This document shows positions 43,322 through 56,434 of a stretch of DNA of 64,000 bases, one piece after another. Below the pieces are notes generated by a model that made no database searches, was not told where the DNA came from, and saw only the letters and a list, made by a program, of their open reading frames with translations. How positions within the stretch are numbered: the stretch's first letter is position 1; every line of letters starts with the position of its first letter. Source of the DNA: Anisodus tanguticus (Eukaryota > Streptophyta > Magnoliopsida > Solanales > Solanaceae); contig CM067545.1 of assembly GCA_034509755.1 (NCBI GenBank), forward strand, positions 40,913,062 through 40,977,061. Direction: 5' to 3'. The translations under genes were made by a program, and so were the position numbers.

Positions 43322-46300
43322 GTTGATAATGTACATTAGAGTTTGAATACAAAACAAAAGTTATCCTATCTAAAGAAATAGAGTTTACGTGTGAGATTTA
43401 AGCATATCTACAAATGAAAAGATAAGGAATCACATATCTTTGTTGAGACTTAATTTTTATCCTTCAATAGTTTTATTTAATTATTCAAGAATATCGAGCC
43501 ACATACAAAAAAATATACTGTTACAAAATGAATGTGTTTTTTTACAAAATTATCTCGGGAGTATTTTGTCATTTTATTTGATAAAATATCATTTGGTATA
43601 TATATTGTATATCATATCCTAATTTTACATAAATTTGACCATTAATCATAATTTTGAGAATTTTAACTGACAATTATAAATGTAATTATTTTTTAAAAAA
43701 ATTCTTAATATTAAAGAATTAATGTTCCACTTCGTCAAAATTGAAAAATTGTCTAATTAAATACGATAAAGGAATTACGTCTCAATTTTAAAGCATGTTT
43801 TAAATTAAGAGGGATTTGGCATGATTTAATTTTCCTAAATCCCAGTTAGTGTCAAAATTAGAATTAAATTATAGCTTTTAATTCAATTAGATTATTTATA
43901 AAATTATTCAGCTATTTTCTAATATAAAATGTGACCACATTTACAAAATGTGGCGAGATCCAAAATGTGGGCCTTTCTTTCATTTTTAATTTCTGAATCC
44001 AGGTCAATTGACCCAGGCCCAAGATCACGTAAATGCCCAAATCACTTTGGCCTCCACAATGGAGAACCCTAGTCGTTTGCCTTACCTTTGTCAATTTGGC
44101 AAAAATGGCAAGGCAAACTCGTACGCTTGCTTTTCCTAAAAACGGCAAGAGCATTAATGGATCTTGCCGTAGCACACCACCGTAACCCCTCTGTCCTTTC
44201 TACTTTTCTGTGATCGTTTATGGCTTTTGTCTCATTACGATTTTAAATTCATGATTCTTCTAGGTCGAGAACCAGATAGAGGTAAATATCTCCCCAAATC
44301 TGCCATTTCTTCATTATTAGGGGTCCGGAGTTGGATATTGGCATTCACATTGTTTGAGAGCTGATTTTAAGCTTAAATCCGACTAATTGTGCTTAAGTTG
44401 GGATTCAGCCCTTTGGCGGAACCCATATTTAGTATAATTGATCATTCAATAACTAAAACCTTCCTTATTTTCGTGTGATTTACGAGTTGGAGATCCCGGA
44501 GTGAAGAACAAGCTCCTCTTCGACCTTTCGTCTGCCTCCACACGAGGTAAATGCTTCTCCTTTAAGTATTTTATTTAAATTTTCTGTTTCATATGCGTTA
44601 TGGCATGATGAGTTGAATAAGATGCTTAATACGTTAATCTAATACTAGTTTTAGTTGTGTGTAGACTGTTAGTTGATATAATTACTCAATGTTGTTAGTT
44701 CAAGACTTGCTCAGTTCATGTGATCTTTTCAAATGGCTTAAAGTAGATCAGTATGTTGGTTTAAGACTTATTTCCAATTAGACATAGACTGTTTAAAGTC
44801 ATAGAATGACTAAAAGTGTTAGTTTAGGTTTGATTTAATCACATAAGTTGAGTTAAAATGGCTAAGCATGAAAAAAGAACTTATTTAACTAATATATAGG
44901 TTGTCCATGATTGAATTAGTACATATGTTGTAGTGTGGGAATTTGATTAACCTGATATGTGCTGCTATGACTTGAACCAGTGGGTGTAGTTTAAAATAAG
45001 GTGTAATGTGTTAACTGTAGACTAATACTAGCCACATCTAAGCTGTTTCAGTAACTTAATGTTCAAGGTTGTTGATTTAAAACTGGTTTGAAGCATGTCT
45101 AGTTAGATAAGAGGGCTGTTAGGTTTCATATAATGATATATGCATTTAGTTGAAGTCTGTATAACTTTACATGGGCTGACCAAGCCATAACATTTGTTGT
45201 TGAACTTATCTTGATGGATGAAATGGTTTAAGTTAACACAGTTGATCTTAATATCACTTAGAGTTAGCTAAAAACCAAGAAAATGAGTTAAGTGGTTGGT
45301 ATTTGGTTGAGTTCAATTGTCTCTCCATGAGTCTATTTTTTTCCTGCCATTCTGTGATGATTATAAGTCCTAAAATTGCTACCATTGTCTTTCAAAATGT
45401 CTTGAGAAAAACTCTTCAGTCTATTCCTAATAATTTACTCCCAATCTTATGCTCCATGCAAGTTCGGTTTGCTGCCAACATGATTAGGTTTAGGGAAATC
45501 AAATCTCATGATAGTTTAAAGGGGAAATGGGATCTGTCTATTGAAATGTTACGTGTTCATGTCATCTGCTAGTGGAGTGTCAAAATGATCGCTACAAGGA
45601 TGGGGCAGTATGGAAAGAGAAAATGTGGACTCATCTGTGTTTTGTCTTTGATCTGAAATGAATATTTATTTTTGTATTCTCTGTTTGGATTTTAACTATG
45701 TATGTTCTATATTTTTAAGTCATAAAATGATAGTATGATAATTCTGTATGCCACCATAATCCTTTTAGAATTTGCAGTGTACACTAGGTTGAGTAAACCA
45801 ACTCACATGCTCTTCTGTGTTGTGGCACATCTTGTGTGTTCCATCTTTTCATGTCCTGTCTATTTTTCTTAAGAATGTCCTAACATGCTTATCTCTGTCC
45901 ATATAAGTTTCTTTAGGACATTAGTAACCTATTTTGGTTTAAGTTCATGCACATCATGTTTTTTGATACCTATCTGTTCCTATAAAGTGCTCTTTGATGC
46001 TGATTGTATCCTGCTTAACTACACTGTTTAGTTTTAGGCAAACAGAGGCTAGGAGTGCCATCACTTGGCTATTCTGGCTTTAGTATATATGAACTTATAT
46101 GAATTCCTTTGAGTCATGTGTGATTAATGCCTTGTCTGCCATGTGCCATGTCTATCTGTCTGACTTGCAAGTTATTATGGCCAGTAAGGTCCATTTGACT
46201 AGCTCTCCGCATTCATCTAAACTTCACTTGGTTATTTGAAAATATGTTGATGGTTTTCTAGACTTCATGATTGATTTTCATTAATTCAATACTATGTCTT

Positions 46301-48670
46301 GCCACTGCATGCCTAAGTCTACTAGCTTAGTCTAAAACCCATGTTTAGGTGAGGAATATAAGATTCATAGGTTCATGCGTTAATCATCACAGTGCTAAAA
46401 CACAGGCCAGGATAATTCTTCAGCATGATGGGGTCATATGCATTGGTGTTTTTCCCCATGGCATGACCTGATTTAAAGAGTTGGTGTTTGGTCAGAAGCA
46501 GTTGTAGTTGTGTTTATATACTTTCTTGTGTTTTTTGAAGCATGTAGAACTAGTAAAGCCCAATGTATGTTAACAGTATGACCATCTTCCTTTCTTGGCA
46601 TGAGCCTGATACTTCCTATAAAGTCAAATAGTTTTGTTCTATATATCATGTCTGTTTGAGTTGCTGGTATAAGAAGGAAATGCTGATATAGCATCTTTGA
46701 CATGCTTAATCTTTTTCTGGAGTGTTCTTCTTCGCATGTGTGTGTGCCTAGAATATGTAATGATATACGTCTAATATACAAGCTATATACATGTCAGATA
46801 TATATTACAGTATAATTAGACTGTAGGCATGTATATTATGGTGTATACCTCTCATGATCATTTCACCATAAAAGATGATGGGCTCAGACCTTTCTGGTTG
46901 CTCCCTCGTGCTCTTCTCGACTGAAACAAAGTGGGCCTGGCGCATTTGCATTATTTTCCCTCATCTTTTACGCTTCTGCCTTCACATCATGTTGCTGGGA
47001 CAAGCCCATTTGTTTATTTTCTTTATGTTACGTGGGCTGCTTAGGTTTTATTCCCTTCAGTTTCTTATTTTAGGCCTGCATCTATTCTGTGTGGACTGTT
47101 TAGTTAGTGTATTTTAATCTACGCAATTAGATAAGTCCAAGGTGCTTTCTAACTTGCACTTTATTTTTCCCTTCTCTTTTCTCCATGGACTGCACACGAT
47201 GGCCCCATTGGGCCTCCCGTATCTCTCCGAGAGCCGGATTGGGCTAAGGCCCAACCAAAAAATGCTTGTTGATCGAATCTGATCGCTTGTAGCAACTATG
47301 TGTGAAAATAGCCAAATGGTGGGCTTACCTCTCTTTTCCATTTCCTTTATATGTATATAATATTTGTAATAAAAATATACTTTTGTATTATTGGAACCTT
47401 AGTTACAAATCTAGGATAGGCAATCGCAAAAAAAAAAAAAAAAGAATTCCCAAAACTGTAAACTGCGGATTTTTAAAGCAAATGGATTGTTTTTGTATCA
47501 CAAAAAAATGAATTTTCGGGCTTAGAAATGAAAACAACTTTTGGACTCAAAATTCAAATAAAACAAAGCTGTTTTGAACCCTATTTATGGGCTGGATCAA
47601 TTTAAACAAATCTGGTTTTTTTCTTAATGGATTTGATCAAAAATTGAACACCATTTTGTTGAAATAAAAACGGACTGCTTCCAACTGTTTTTGGACCAAT
47701 TGACACTTATTAAAAGCTGATTTTTGCTGGCTGAACTCAAGTAATTAATTTTTAGTCAATGACAAAAATCACCTATCTTGGACTTAGAATTGAGGATATG
47801 GGCCTCGGTGAAATGTGGAATATGACTTGGCCTTTGTGTATAGCATGAACAACAGAAAACTATTTTCTATCTCTTTTAAAAATTCAAACTTGTCATTCTA
47901 AATGGATTATATTAGTTTTGAATCTTAAAAAGATTTTCAAAAGATGCAAGTGTTATTGGATAATTTTATTTAACTAAATAGTAGAGTTCTACTCAAATTA
48001 AGATTTGAGTATTCTTAGTTCGAAAATAAGTTGATTAATTTATCCCCATGCGTACTATTTTAGCGGAAACCTAACTCTTTTGTTTTAAAAAAAACATTGA
48101 GTTTTGAATAAATGAATGACAAGTATTTTGCGAAATTTTAACACTTTGAGCAATTTAAATTATTAAAACCATGCTATAGAATCCGAAGGTCAATCATATT
48201 CTACGGATTCTTAATAGCGGGGTGTCTAACAACTTCCCCGGAGATCACTAGAACTCTTACCTCGAATCTGATTTATATATGAATTTTCAAACATTTTGAA
48301 TAAATCCTTTTAACTTGATTTTCCTAATTTACCTATAAATTACTCCATCCGTTCCAATTTATGTAATATAGTTTGACTCAACACAACGTTTAAGAAATAA
48401 AGAAAGACTTCTGAATCTTGTGGTCTAAAATAAGTCAAAGATATTTGTGTGGTTATAGATTATCTCGTTAAGCATAAAAGGTAAAAGTTAAAGTTAAATT
48501 ATTGCAAAATAAGAAAATGTATCATTTTTTTAACGGACTAAAAAGGAAAGTGTATCACATAAATTGAGACAGAGGGAGTAGGAGGCTACTCTAAAAATAT
48601 TGTCCGACTTAGAGCACCATCACAAATTCATAGTAGTTTTTATGCCTCTGAGGAAAAGTGAATCGTAACA
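43322..48670 (+). repeat. Probable long LTR of an Ogre/Tat-type element (O1)
   Basis: No gene is visible in more than 5 kb. The right end, ...CGTAACA at 48670, is followed by TGACGACTCTACTAGGAAC, a diverged tRNA-Arg primer site as in Ogre/Tat elements, and is preceded at about 48215-48260 by GGGGTGTCTAAC...TCTTACCTCGAATC, a phrase I know from ends of such LTRs in Solanaceae. LTRs of several kb are usual in this group. The left edge was not found; 43322 is only where recognised sequence stops. Open frames here are short and without motifs. Confidence 0.4.
48341..48580. mobile_element. Stowaway MITE
   Basis: TA target repeats at both ends, terminal inverted repeats CTCCATCCGTTCCAATTTAT and (reverse) CTCCCTCTGTCTCAATTTAT, about 236 bp, no coding. 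The ends and TA target are diagnostic of Stowaway elements moved by Tc1/mariner transposases. Inserted inside the presumed O1 LTR. Confidence 0.88.
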
Positions 48671-48672
48671 TA

Positions 48673-48691
48673 TGACGACTCTACTAGGAAC
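48673..48691 (+). promoter_or_regulatory. O1 primer binding site (tRNA-Arg-like)
   Basis: TGACGACTCTACTAGGAAC, close to TGGCGACTCTGCTGGGGAC, the minus-strand primer site of Ogre/Tat elements; two bases after a CA end. Confidence 0.45.
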
Positions 48692-49639
48692 AAACTTATG
48701 TTCTAACCATAAGAGTTCTAATACAACATGCTTTTAAATGATATGAATTGCTTATGTATTTAAACACCAGCAATTATAACTATCATTCATGCATTTCATC
48801 TTTCGCCAAATGGCATGCACACATACTCGCATCAATGCACAAAGATGGGTATGCGGATTTCGCAACCATCTTCAAGTATAAAATTAAAAATATTTCCTTG
48901 GAACACGTTGAAGATGGAGTTGGTTTGTGGTCGTCCAATAGTCGATAACGGTTCACCCTAGGATATACGCTCGGGTTCCTTGGTCATTTGTTAAACCACT
49001 CTAGTATAACTAGGATAGAGTGAAGCCAAATCCATACTGAACTAGCGCATGCTGACCTAGACAGGTTCGGGTATCAGAGACCTACCTGGACCTATTAGGA
49101 TGATTACTTTATGTCTTGACGGTCTATGACCCGAAGACACCACATCCAACTATGTGGAAAAAAAATGAAGGATGTACATGTCTTGTACAAACCATTTGCT
49201 CTTGGGTTTGGAATTTTTTTTCTTTTCAGACTTCATATGAAATGAGTTTGGAAAGTCTGAGAGATAATTGAGGACCTCCCACGGTGGTTTAGTCTAGGAT
49301 TTGTACCCCTACGCGGGACTAACATTCTATATACACATTCCCCTATTATGTATCCCCATTCGATATTCATAAATTTTGTATAAATCTGGGGCAAACAGAA
49401 CAGCTTAATGGTATCTACATCCTTCAAACGATAGACTTACCTTTGGTTAGAAAAAGGTCACATATATGCTAGGACGCGATATATATTGTTTACATGCTAT
49501 GTGCTATATAATCTGCTTTTTCATGCCTATTTTGGTTTATGTGTATAAAGACATTTATTTTGCTTTGAACATGAATGATACATTATTCGGTTCCTAAAAT
49601 CTTGGAATGCCATTAAACACATCCCAAGGTAAGCTTTGA

Positions 49640-50110
49640 AACCTTACGTCAAAGTCTATAATTTCAAGTTTTCCAAAAACGTCGTTCGGTCATCGTCCAA
49701 TTATCATTGACCACATCATATCCAAATAGTTGCTATAGTCGCACCCCTTAGGTGGTCAAAACCTTGCATCAAATTTCAAATGTTCTAGCTATTCCAGAAA
49801 AACCGTTGGGTCATCGTCCAATCCACGTAGACCAAGTTGTTCCTAAAGAATACTTTTTTCACACTCAATTGTGCTAGAGTCGCACCCCTCAGATCCTTGA
49901 AACCTTCTAAGTTTTTAGGACAATAGCCTGGTCATCTCCAATTACCGTTGACCACTTTGTTCCTAAATATCATTTTACCGAACCCAAACGGGTGCTAGGG
50001 TTACACCCTACCCTCTCAAAGTCTAGACACTCCAAGTTGTCTAGAAAAAACAGTCGGGTCATTGTCCAATGCTCGTTGACCACGTCGTCCTTAAAATTCA
50101 TTTCCTCGCC
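49640..50110 (+). repeat. Degenerate tandem repeat, about 122-bp period, 4 units
   Basis: The core GGTCATCGTCCAAT...GACCA starts near 49688, 49809, 49930 and 50056 (spacing 120-126). Confidence 0.75.
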
Positions 50111-50769
50111 CGATCATTACCAAAGGCGCACCCATCATCTGTCATTTTTAGTGACACTCAATCAGTTTAGAGTTAATCACAAAATCATAGTTTTGTTACT
50201 CCAGAAAAGCACTCCAAATGCACACCCATGATCGAGTATGAACGCTCAAATCTTTCCTCAAATTAGTCCACTTTGTTAGTCTCCAAGTTAGTCAAATGGT
50301 CAACAAATATTGTCCATTCAGTTCACTCCTTACGCCGTCCTTTAATGTCTCCCATTTTGGCCGAATTATGGACTGCACTGTTTCAAGCAAAACAAATGTT
50401 ACGTGTTCTTTATTATGATCAATGGACTAACACATTTACCTTTTGATTTTTTCTTTTTCTTTTGATTGACTCGCGGGGATCACCAAAGGGTTTCTATTAC
50501 TAAACTTAAGTCATGATCATTTTTATCCTATTCATGCGCTACACTATCATGATCTTACAAAAACTCAAGTCATGACCCTTTTTAGCCCACCCATGCGCTA
50601 TGCTAAAATATTTTGCATCCAAAAAATGATAGTCGTCATTTGTTCAGCCGCTACCAGTCTCCGCCACCCTCCCTTTTGAAAAATGGATGTGCTAATACGT
50701 CAATTTTAGATTCAAACTACGTTAGACCTGATTATTGTTCCAACAAGATACATAGGCAATCCTATATAA

Positions 50770-51130
50770 GGGTACAGTCTTCCCACTGTTTCAAACTACG
50801 AACTCTCAATGAGAAACTGGGGTGCATTTTTTAATTAGTCTTCAAATCTTCATTCTTCCCACTGTTTCAAACTACAGAACCCCTGTGAGGACTGGGGCAT
50901 GTTTTTGAATCAGTTTTGAAATCATCATTTTTTCCCACTGTTTCAAACTACGGACCCCAAGTGAGGAATTAGGAGCATGTTTTTGAATCAGTCTTCAAAT
51001 CTTCATTCTTCCCACTGTTTCAAACTACAGACCCTCAGTGAGGATCTGGGGCACGTTTTGAATTAGTCTTTAAATCTTTGTTATTCCACTACTTCAAATT
51101 ATGGACCCTCAGAACAGATCGTCTTTGAAT
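50770..51130 (+). repeat. Tandem repeat, 76-bp period, about 5 units
   Basis: CCCACTGTTTCAAACTAC begins at 50782, 50858, 50934 and 51011, with a worn fifth unit near 51086. Each unit continues with CTCAGTGAGGAACTGGGGCA-like sequence. Confidence 0.85.
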
Positions 51131-51274
51131 CAGTCAAACTCCTCAAATCTTTAAATTTTCATTCATGAACATTTCGAATTAAGTACCCTAAGGACTGGAA
51201 ACCGAGGAAACTTATTTTGAAAAGTTTGACAACTTTGATAAAACCTTGTCCAAACGCCAAAGTTACCCAATCAC

Positions 51275-51545
51275 AGGAACAACTCCTCCATTTTATGGGA
51301 ATCCAAATAAATGAGAATGTAAGTTACCCAATCAAACAACTAACTCCTCCCATTATGGGAATCCAAATAAATGGGAACGTAAGTTACCCAATCAAACAAC
51401 TAACTCCTCCATTTATGGGAATCTAAATAAATGGGAATGTAAGTTACCCAATCAAACAAACAACTACGAGGATCCAAATAAATGGAAATGTAAGTTACTA
51501 AATCAAACAAATAACTCATCCCTTTAATGGGAATTCGAACAAATG
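51275..51545 (+). repeat. Tandem repeat, about 60-bp period, 4-5 units
   Basis: CTCCTCC...ATGGGAATCCAAATAAATG recurs at 51283, 51344, 51404 and in worn form near 51460 and 51515. Confidence 0.85.
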
Positions 51546-51622
51546 AGAACATGCCTTATGTGACATCCCTAAATCGGCTATATAGCCATCGATCCACTCA
51601 ATGCTTATCCCAGGATTCATAT

Positions 51623-54087
51623 TGTCAAGACCATAAACCACTAAGTCATGCGGGCACCTATCATTTTCCACCTCGGTAGGCGAACCCATCCCTTAATCAA
51701 TATTTCAACAGCAGATAAATAAATATAACAAGATAAACGGAAGTCTAAATCATAAATATCATAGATGCGGAAGTAAAATACTAACACAACCCAAAGGAAT
51801 GATCTGAAATAGTACAAGAGCCACTAATCATCAACATAAGTCTGGAAATAACACATAAGTCTCAAAGTGTGAATACTGTCTCAGAATAAAAAGAAAGACA
51901 AGTGATAAGGAAGGAGTCTCTGGGTAGCGGGTCCATCAAGCAGTGCTCACCCTAGAAGACTCGAAACAACCTTGGGATCAATCTCGAGGAATGGATGTAG
52001 AATTGGTTGCATACTCTGCGCTAAAAAGAATGCGGTAAGGTAATATCAGTACAAACACTGTACTGGTAGGTATCATAGGCCGACAATAGTTAGCTAACAT
52101 ATATAAAGGAAGAAACTGAAGAATAGATATGCTCGCAATCAAGTACAAACAATATCACAATCCAAAATAAACAACCCAAGTATAGAGTATCAAGTCCAGA
52201 ATCTAAGAAATATGTGAATGTAATGATGAGTAAATATGCAATGCAATGCAATTCAATGTCCAAATGTAACCTTTGTACACACATGCTCCGAGTGGAATAT
52301 CTCTATGTCCCGACAATCATGACCCATGGGGGACACACAAAGTCCATAAACCACTCTCACGATCCCGACAAAAACCTTGGACATTAGACACTCATCTCTC
52401 TTTTACGCTCTCCGGCAAAGACCTCGAAGGCTACACTCTCTCACTTATCATCATTTCCAATCACAGTTCATAACGAATCATCATATGAATAGGAATGTAT
52501 GTCATACATGACATTAATTACGCTTGTCATAAAGTACACTTCACAATTTCAAGTCATAATCATTATCCTTTCAATTTCGATGATAGGTGAGATATCAAGA
52601 GAGAGATGAATGCCAACACAAGTCACAAAACATAGCAAATATGGCGACAAGCCCACAAACTAGTAAACAATACCAAACCTAAGTAATCCAGCCCAACTTT
52701 ATACCTAAAGGCGTAACATGCTTTCTCCGATAGTATCTAACTCTATATATGCTTCACTAACCGAAGTCTAACCAGAAGGTAGGTTGTAACCTACCTGGAT
52801 GCCGAGCGAGAGCCACAAAAGATCACACCTGAGCCTTGGCCTTCCGAGGATCGCGATAGTACTCGAAGTCTAAATATTATCAAAATCTAAGTTAGAGAAT
52901 GAAACTAACAACACTCATAACACTAGACTATTCCTTTGAACTAGAACAAAATATGGGAGAAAGGGAAAACCGGCCCACAAAGGTAAAACAATCATTTTGA
53001 AAGTGAAATATGAAATTCAATGTTCTAGGAGTTCAATCCTACTAATCAATTGCCAAAATAACTCAATACTAGGCCAATTTCATCAAATTATACAAAACTC
53101 TCAATTTCGATATGAACCCTAATTTTTCAACATTCAAATTCATCAATAATAATGGAAGGTTCAAGCCTAACACTTACTAATTAGTGAAATCCAAGCTTAG
53201 ATTAGCAAAAACCATCAATTTATCTCACATTTAGGCCTAATAATCAAATATACAATATTTAGGTAGAACTCATATTCTCTACTAGTTTCTAGGTTTTTCC
53301 CACCATTAAACCACTTAAGAAAGGTAAAGGAAAGTAATACAAGGCATAAGAAGCCTACCCCAAGCAGAATCCACCTAAGAATGCTTGAAATCGCCCTAAG
53401 AGTGATTTGGAGAAATATTTTTGGAATGGGGAGAGAGAGACCTAATTTAACACTTAATGAATCGGCATACGCCACCTTTATTTCCAATATCAAGTCCTCT
53501 ATAGCGGTCCCGCACAAGCGGCTTAAGTTCGCACCCGCAGCTAACATCAAAATCCTAAGGCTCTGCTTAGTGGCCAGTTATCCGCTACAGTGGACCCCCC
53601 ATCTGCTGGTGCGCACTATAGGCTCTCCCCAACGAATACACCGGACACCAATAATTTTTTGCTTTCACAATATCAACTAGAAATCTGACAATTACCTGAG
53701 ACCTCTCCGATACAAACCAGATATTCAAACATATGTAAAAATACGTTACAGACTCACTCGTGGTCTCGGAATTTTCATCGGCGGTCTATTTAAATGAGTC
53801 AACCCCCAACGACCTAAAATCAACTTTCCAACTAATAGACAAAAACACTCCGAGGGCCTCGGGAACCGAACCAACTATCCCACCAAGTCATAAACAACCC
53901 TCGGACCTCACGAAATCGACAAAATTCTTTAAAATGTATGTTTACCTAAAAGTCAATATCGGTCAAATATTCACACTTAAAAGTTTTAATTTCTCAAATT
54001 CCACTAGGATCGTCCAATAACTTCGGGAATTGGGTCAACATGGGTAAAATAGTCAAAACACATGTAATGACTGAATAAGTTATTACA
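51623..54087 (-). repeat. G2 3' LTR
   Basis: Plus-strand ends TGTCAAGACC...GTTATTACA, 2465 bp. Collinear with the other LTR apart from small indels and a divergent stretch near 53450-53640 / 61130-61270. Plus-strand open frames such as 52273-52473 are repeated at 59900-60160 and are LTR sequence, not genes. Confidence 0.9.
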
Positions 54088-54122
54088 TCAGATACCAATT
54101 AAACAATCGCTCATCCTCGAGC
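54088..54122 (-). promoter_or_regulatory. G2 pre-LTR region / polypurine tract area
   Basis: On the minus strand GCTCGAGGATGAGCGATTGT then TTAATTGGTATCTGA leads to the LTR. This phrase precedes the 3' LTR in many Solanaceae Tekay-type elements (recalled); no clean purine tract is visible. Confidence 0.45.
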
Positions 54123-54149
54123 GATAAGGAAAGAAAGGGAGAAAAATAC

Positions 54150-54502
54150 CTAAATTAGCAAACAACTAGGGATATCTGGCACGCATATCGACTCGATCTC
54201 CCATGTAGCCTCCTCAATAGGACGATGCTTCCATTGCACCTTCATATAAACTATCTCCTTAGACCTCAACTTCCTAACCTGCCTATCTAAGATCATTATA
54301 AGCTCCTCCTCATAAGATAGATTCTCATCAAGCAACAAGAATCCCAATGAATGATATAAGACCCATCTGAATGGTACTTCTTCAGCATGGACATGTGGAA
54401 AAACGGATGAACACCCGACAAGCTTGGTGGTAAGGCCAACTCATAATCAACAACACCAATATGACGAAGAATCTCAAATGGACTAATGTATCTCGGGCTC
54501 AA
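54150..54502 (-). pseudogene. G2 pol: integrase C-terminus and chromodomain
   Basis: 54502-54296: YISPFEILRHIGVVDYELAL, then HPFFHMSMLKKYHSDGSYI, the end of the chromovirus integrase. 54347-54150 overlaps in another frame: ILDRQVRKLRSKEIVYMKVQ, WKHRPIEEATWEIE, the remnant chromodomain that in intact elements steers integration to marked chromatin. The WxxxxxEEATWE core is retained. Frame overlap shows one frameshift near 54320. Confidence 0.8.
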
Positions 54503-55700
54503 CTTGCCCTTCTTCCCAAATTACATCACACCCTTCATGGGTGATATCTTTAGAAAAACCTGCTCACCCTTCATAAACTCTAAGTCTCGACCTTTAAATG
54601 CCAAAAGTTTTTCCTAAATAAGCTTCACCTCGTCTAAAGACTCTCTCAACAAATTTGTACCCCACGGTCGAACCTCAAAAGTATCAAACCATCCTATAGG
54701 AGAACGATACCTCCTACCATATAAAGCCTCAAACGACGCCATATCAATGTTGGAATGGTAGCTATTGTTGTACGCGAACTTAGCCAAGGGTAAGAACTTG
54801 TCCCGATGACCACCAAAATCAATAACACATGCTCTCAACATATCCTCGAGCACCTAAATAGTCCTCTCGGACTGTCCATCAATCCGGAATGAAAAGCGAT
54901 AGTAAGATCCAACTAAGTACCCAACTTTTCCTGTAATGTCAGCCAGAAATAGGAAATAAACCGAGGACCTCAATCGGAGATGATAGAAATAGGAACCCCA
55001 TGCAATCACACAATCTCACGAATGTAAATCATGGCCAACTTCTCCATATAATAAGTAACCTGAACCAAAATGAAATGCGCGAACTTGGTCACCCTATCCA
55101 TAATCCCAAACTAAATCAAACTTACCCAAGGTCTTCGGAAGACCTACAAAAAAATCCATGGAAATCATCCCCCACTTACACTTGAGAATGGGCATCTTCT
55201 GAAGCACACCACTAGGACTCTGGTGCTCATATTTAACTAACAATTCCCACACCGGAATACAAAATCTATAATATCTCTTTTCATCCAACCCCACTAGTAA
55301 TGTTATCTCAAATCATGGTACATCTTAGTAACATTTGGATGAATGGAATATCGGGAACTATGGGCCTCTAATATCAAATTAATCAAATCACCAACAAGAG
55401 TAACGCACACACATCCCTTGATCCTCAAACCCCCTCACCATCAAGCATATCCTATTTGACCTCACTACGTAACACCTTATCATGAATCTTGCATAAATAA
55501 GCATCCTTAAACTGCAGAGCCCTAATCTTCTCCAAGAGAGACACGACCTCGCCTCAACACATGCTAAAACTCTACCCATTTGAAAGATCCAACCGCACAA
55601 AACTATTAGCCACAGTCTAAACCTCCATGGCTAAGGGATGCTCCAAAACAACCACTCAAGCCAAACTACCAATATTCACTACCTTGCGGCCAAGGCATCA
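54503..55700 (-). pseudogene. G2 pol: integrase
   Basis: 55294-55094 holds the end of the zinc domain and start of the core (EHQSPSGVLQKMPILKCKW, ISMDFFVGLPKT, first Asp). Near 54990 the minus strand reads ISIISD with a stop just after, then GPRF (second Asp kept), and near 54880 DGQSERTI (Glu). 54853-54614 continues MLRACVIDFGGHRDKFLPLA, FAYNNSYHSNIDMASFEALY and GRRYRSPIGWFD. Stops at 55093, about 54973, 54854 and 54613. Standard Ty3/gypsy integrase with all three acids but no usable frame. Confidence 0.83.
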
Positions 55701-56430
55701 ACTACCACATTAGCCTTACCCGAATGGTAAAGTATAGTAATATCATAATCCTTTAGAAGATCCATTCATCTATACTACCTAGAATTTAGATCCCTCTGAT
55801 TGAACACGTGATGGATGCTGCGATGATCGGTAAATACCATACAATGGACCCCATATAGGTAATGCCTCCAAATCTTTAAAGCGAATATCACCGCTAACAA
55901 CTTCAAATCATTTGTAGGGTAGTTTTTCTCATGGATTTTCAACTGCCTAGAAGCATAGGCAATGACCCTAACCTCCTGCATCAACATAACACCCACACCA
56001 ACACAGGACGCATCACAATAGACTGAGTAATCCTTACGCTCTACGGGTAATGCCAAGATTGGAGCCATAGTCAACAGAGTCTTAAACTTTTGAAAGCTCT
56101 CCTTACAAGCATTGGACCACTGAAAAGGAACCTCCTTCTGAGTCAATCGAGTTAGGTGAGACGTAATAGAAGCAAATCCTATCACAAACCGGCGATAGTA
56201 ACCGGCCAACCCTACAAAGCTACGAATCTTAGTCACAGTAGTGTGTCTCGCCCTATCTCTAACAACCTCACTCTTCTTGGGATCAACCATAATCCATTCC
56301 TTCGATACTACGTGACCCAAGAATGCCATAGAATCAAGCTAGAACTCATATTTTGAAAATTTGGCATAAAGCTCCTTCTCTCTCAACAACCCAAGGACAA
56401 TCCTCAAATGTTGCTCATTCTCTTCCTTAC
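55701..56430 (-). pseudogene. G2 pol: RNase H
   Basis: 56329-55775: AFLGHVVSKEWIMVDPKKSE, IRSFVGLAGYYRRFVIGFAS, QWSNACKESFQKFKTLLTMA, YSVYCDASCVGVGVMLMQ (Asp), SRQLKIHEKNYPTNDLKLLA and YGVHCMVFTDHRSIHHVF (Asp). In the family the second block reads HDLELAAV; here Glu is Lys (NDLKLLAV), which removes a catalytic residue. The rest of the tether to integrase (QRDLNSR onward) is broken by a stop at 55775. Confidence 0.86.
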
Positions 56431-56434
56431 TCTT

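Larger units (their letters stand above)
48692..51622 (+). other. O1 leader region, left part
   Basis: Non-coding so far as I can see; three tandem repeat arrays lie in it (listed separately). Ogre/Tat elements have long leaders with tandem repeats before gag. Interrupted at 51622 by G2 and resumed at 61703. Confidence 0.45.

Noticed and set aside
45303..45572. Plus-strand 89-codon open frame
   Set aside because: No recognisable domain, no context, within the presumed long LTR; expected by chance in AT-rich DNA.
52273..52473. Plus-strand frame with a repeated partner at 59900-60160 (SFTLSGKDLEGYTLSLIIIS)
   Set aside because: It lies in both G2 LTRs, antisense to the element; a shared LTR sequence and not a duplicated gene.
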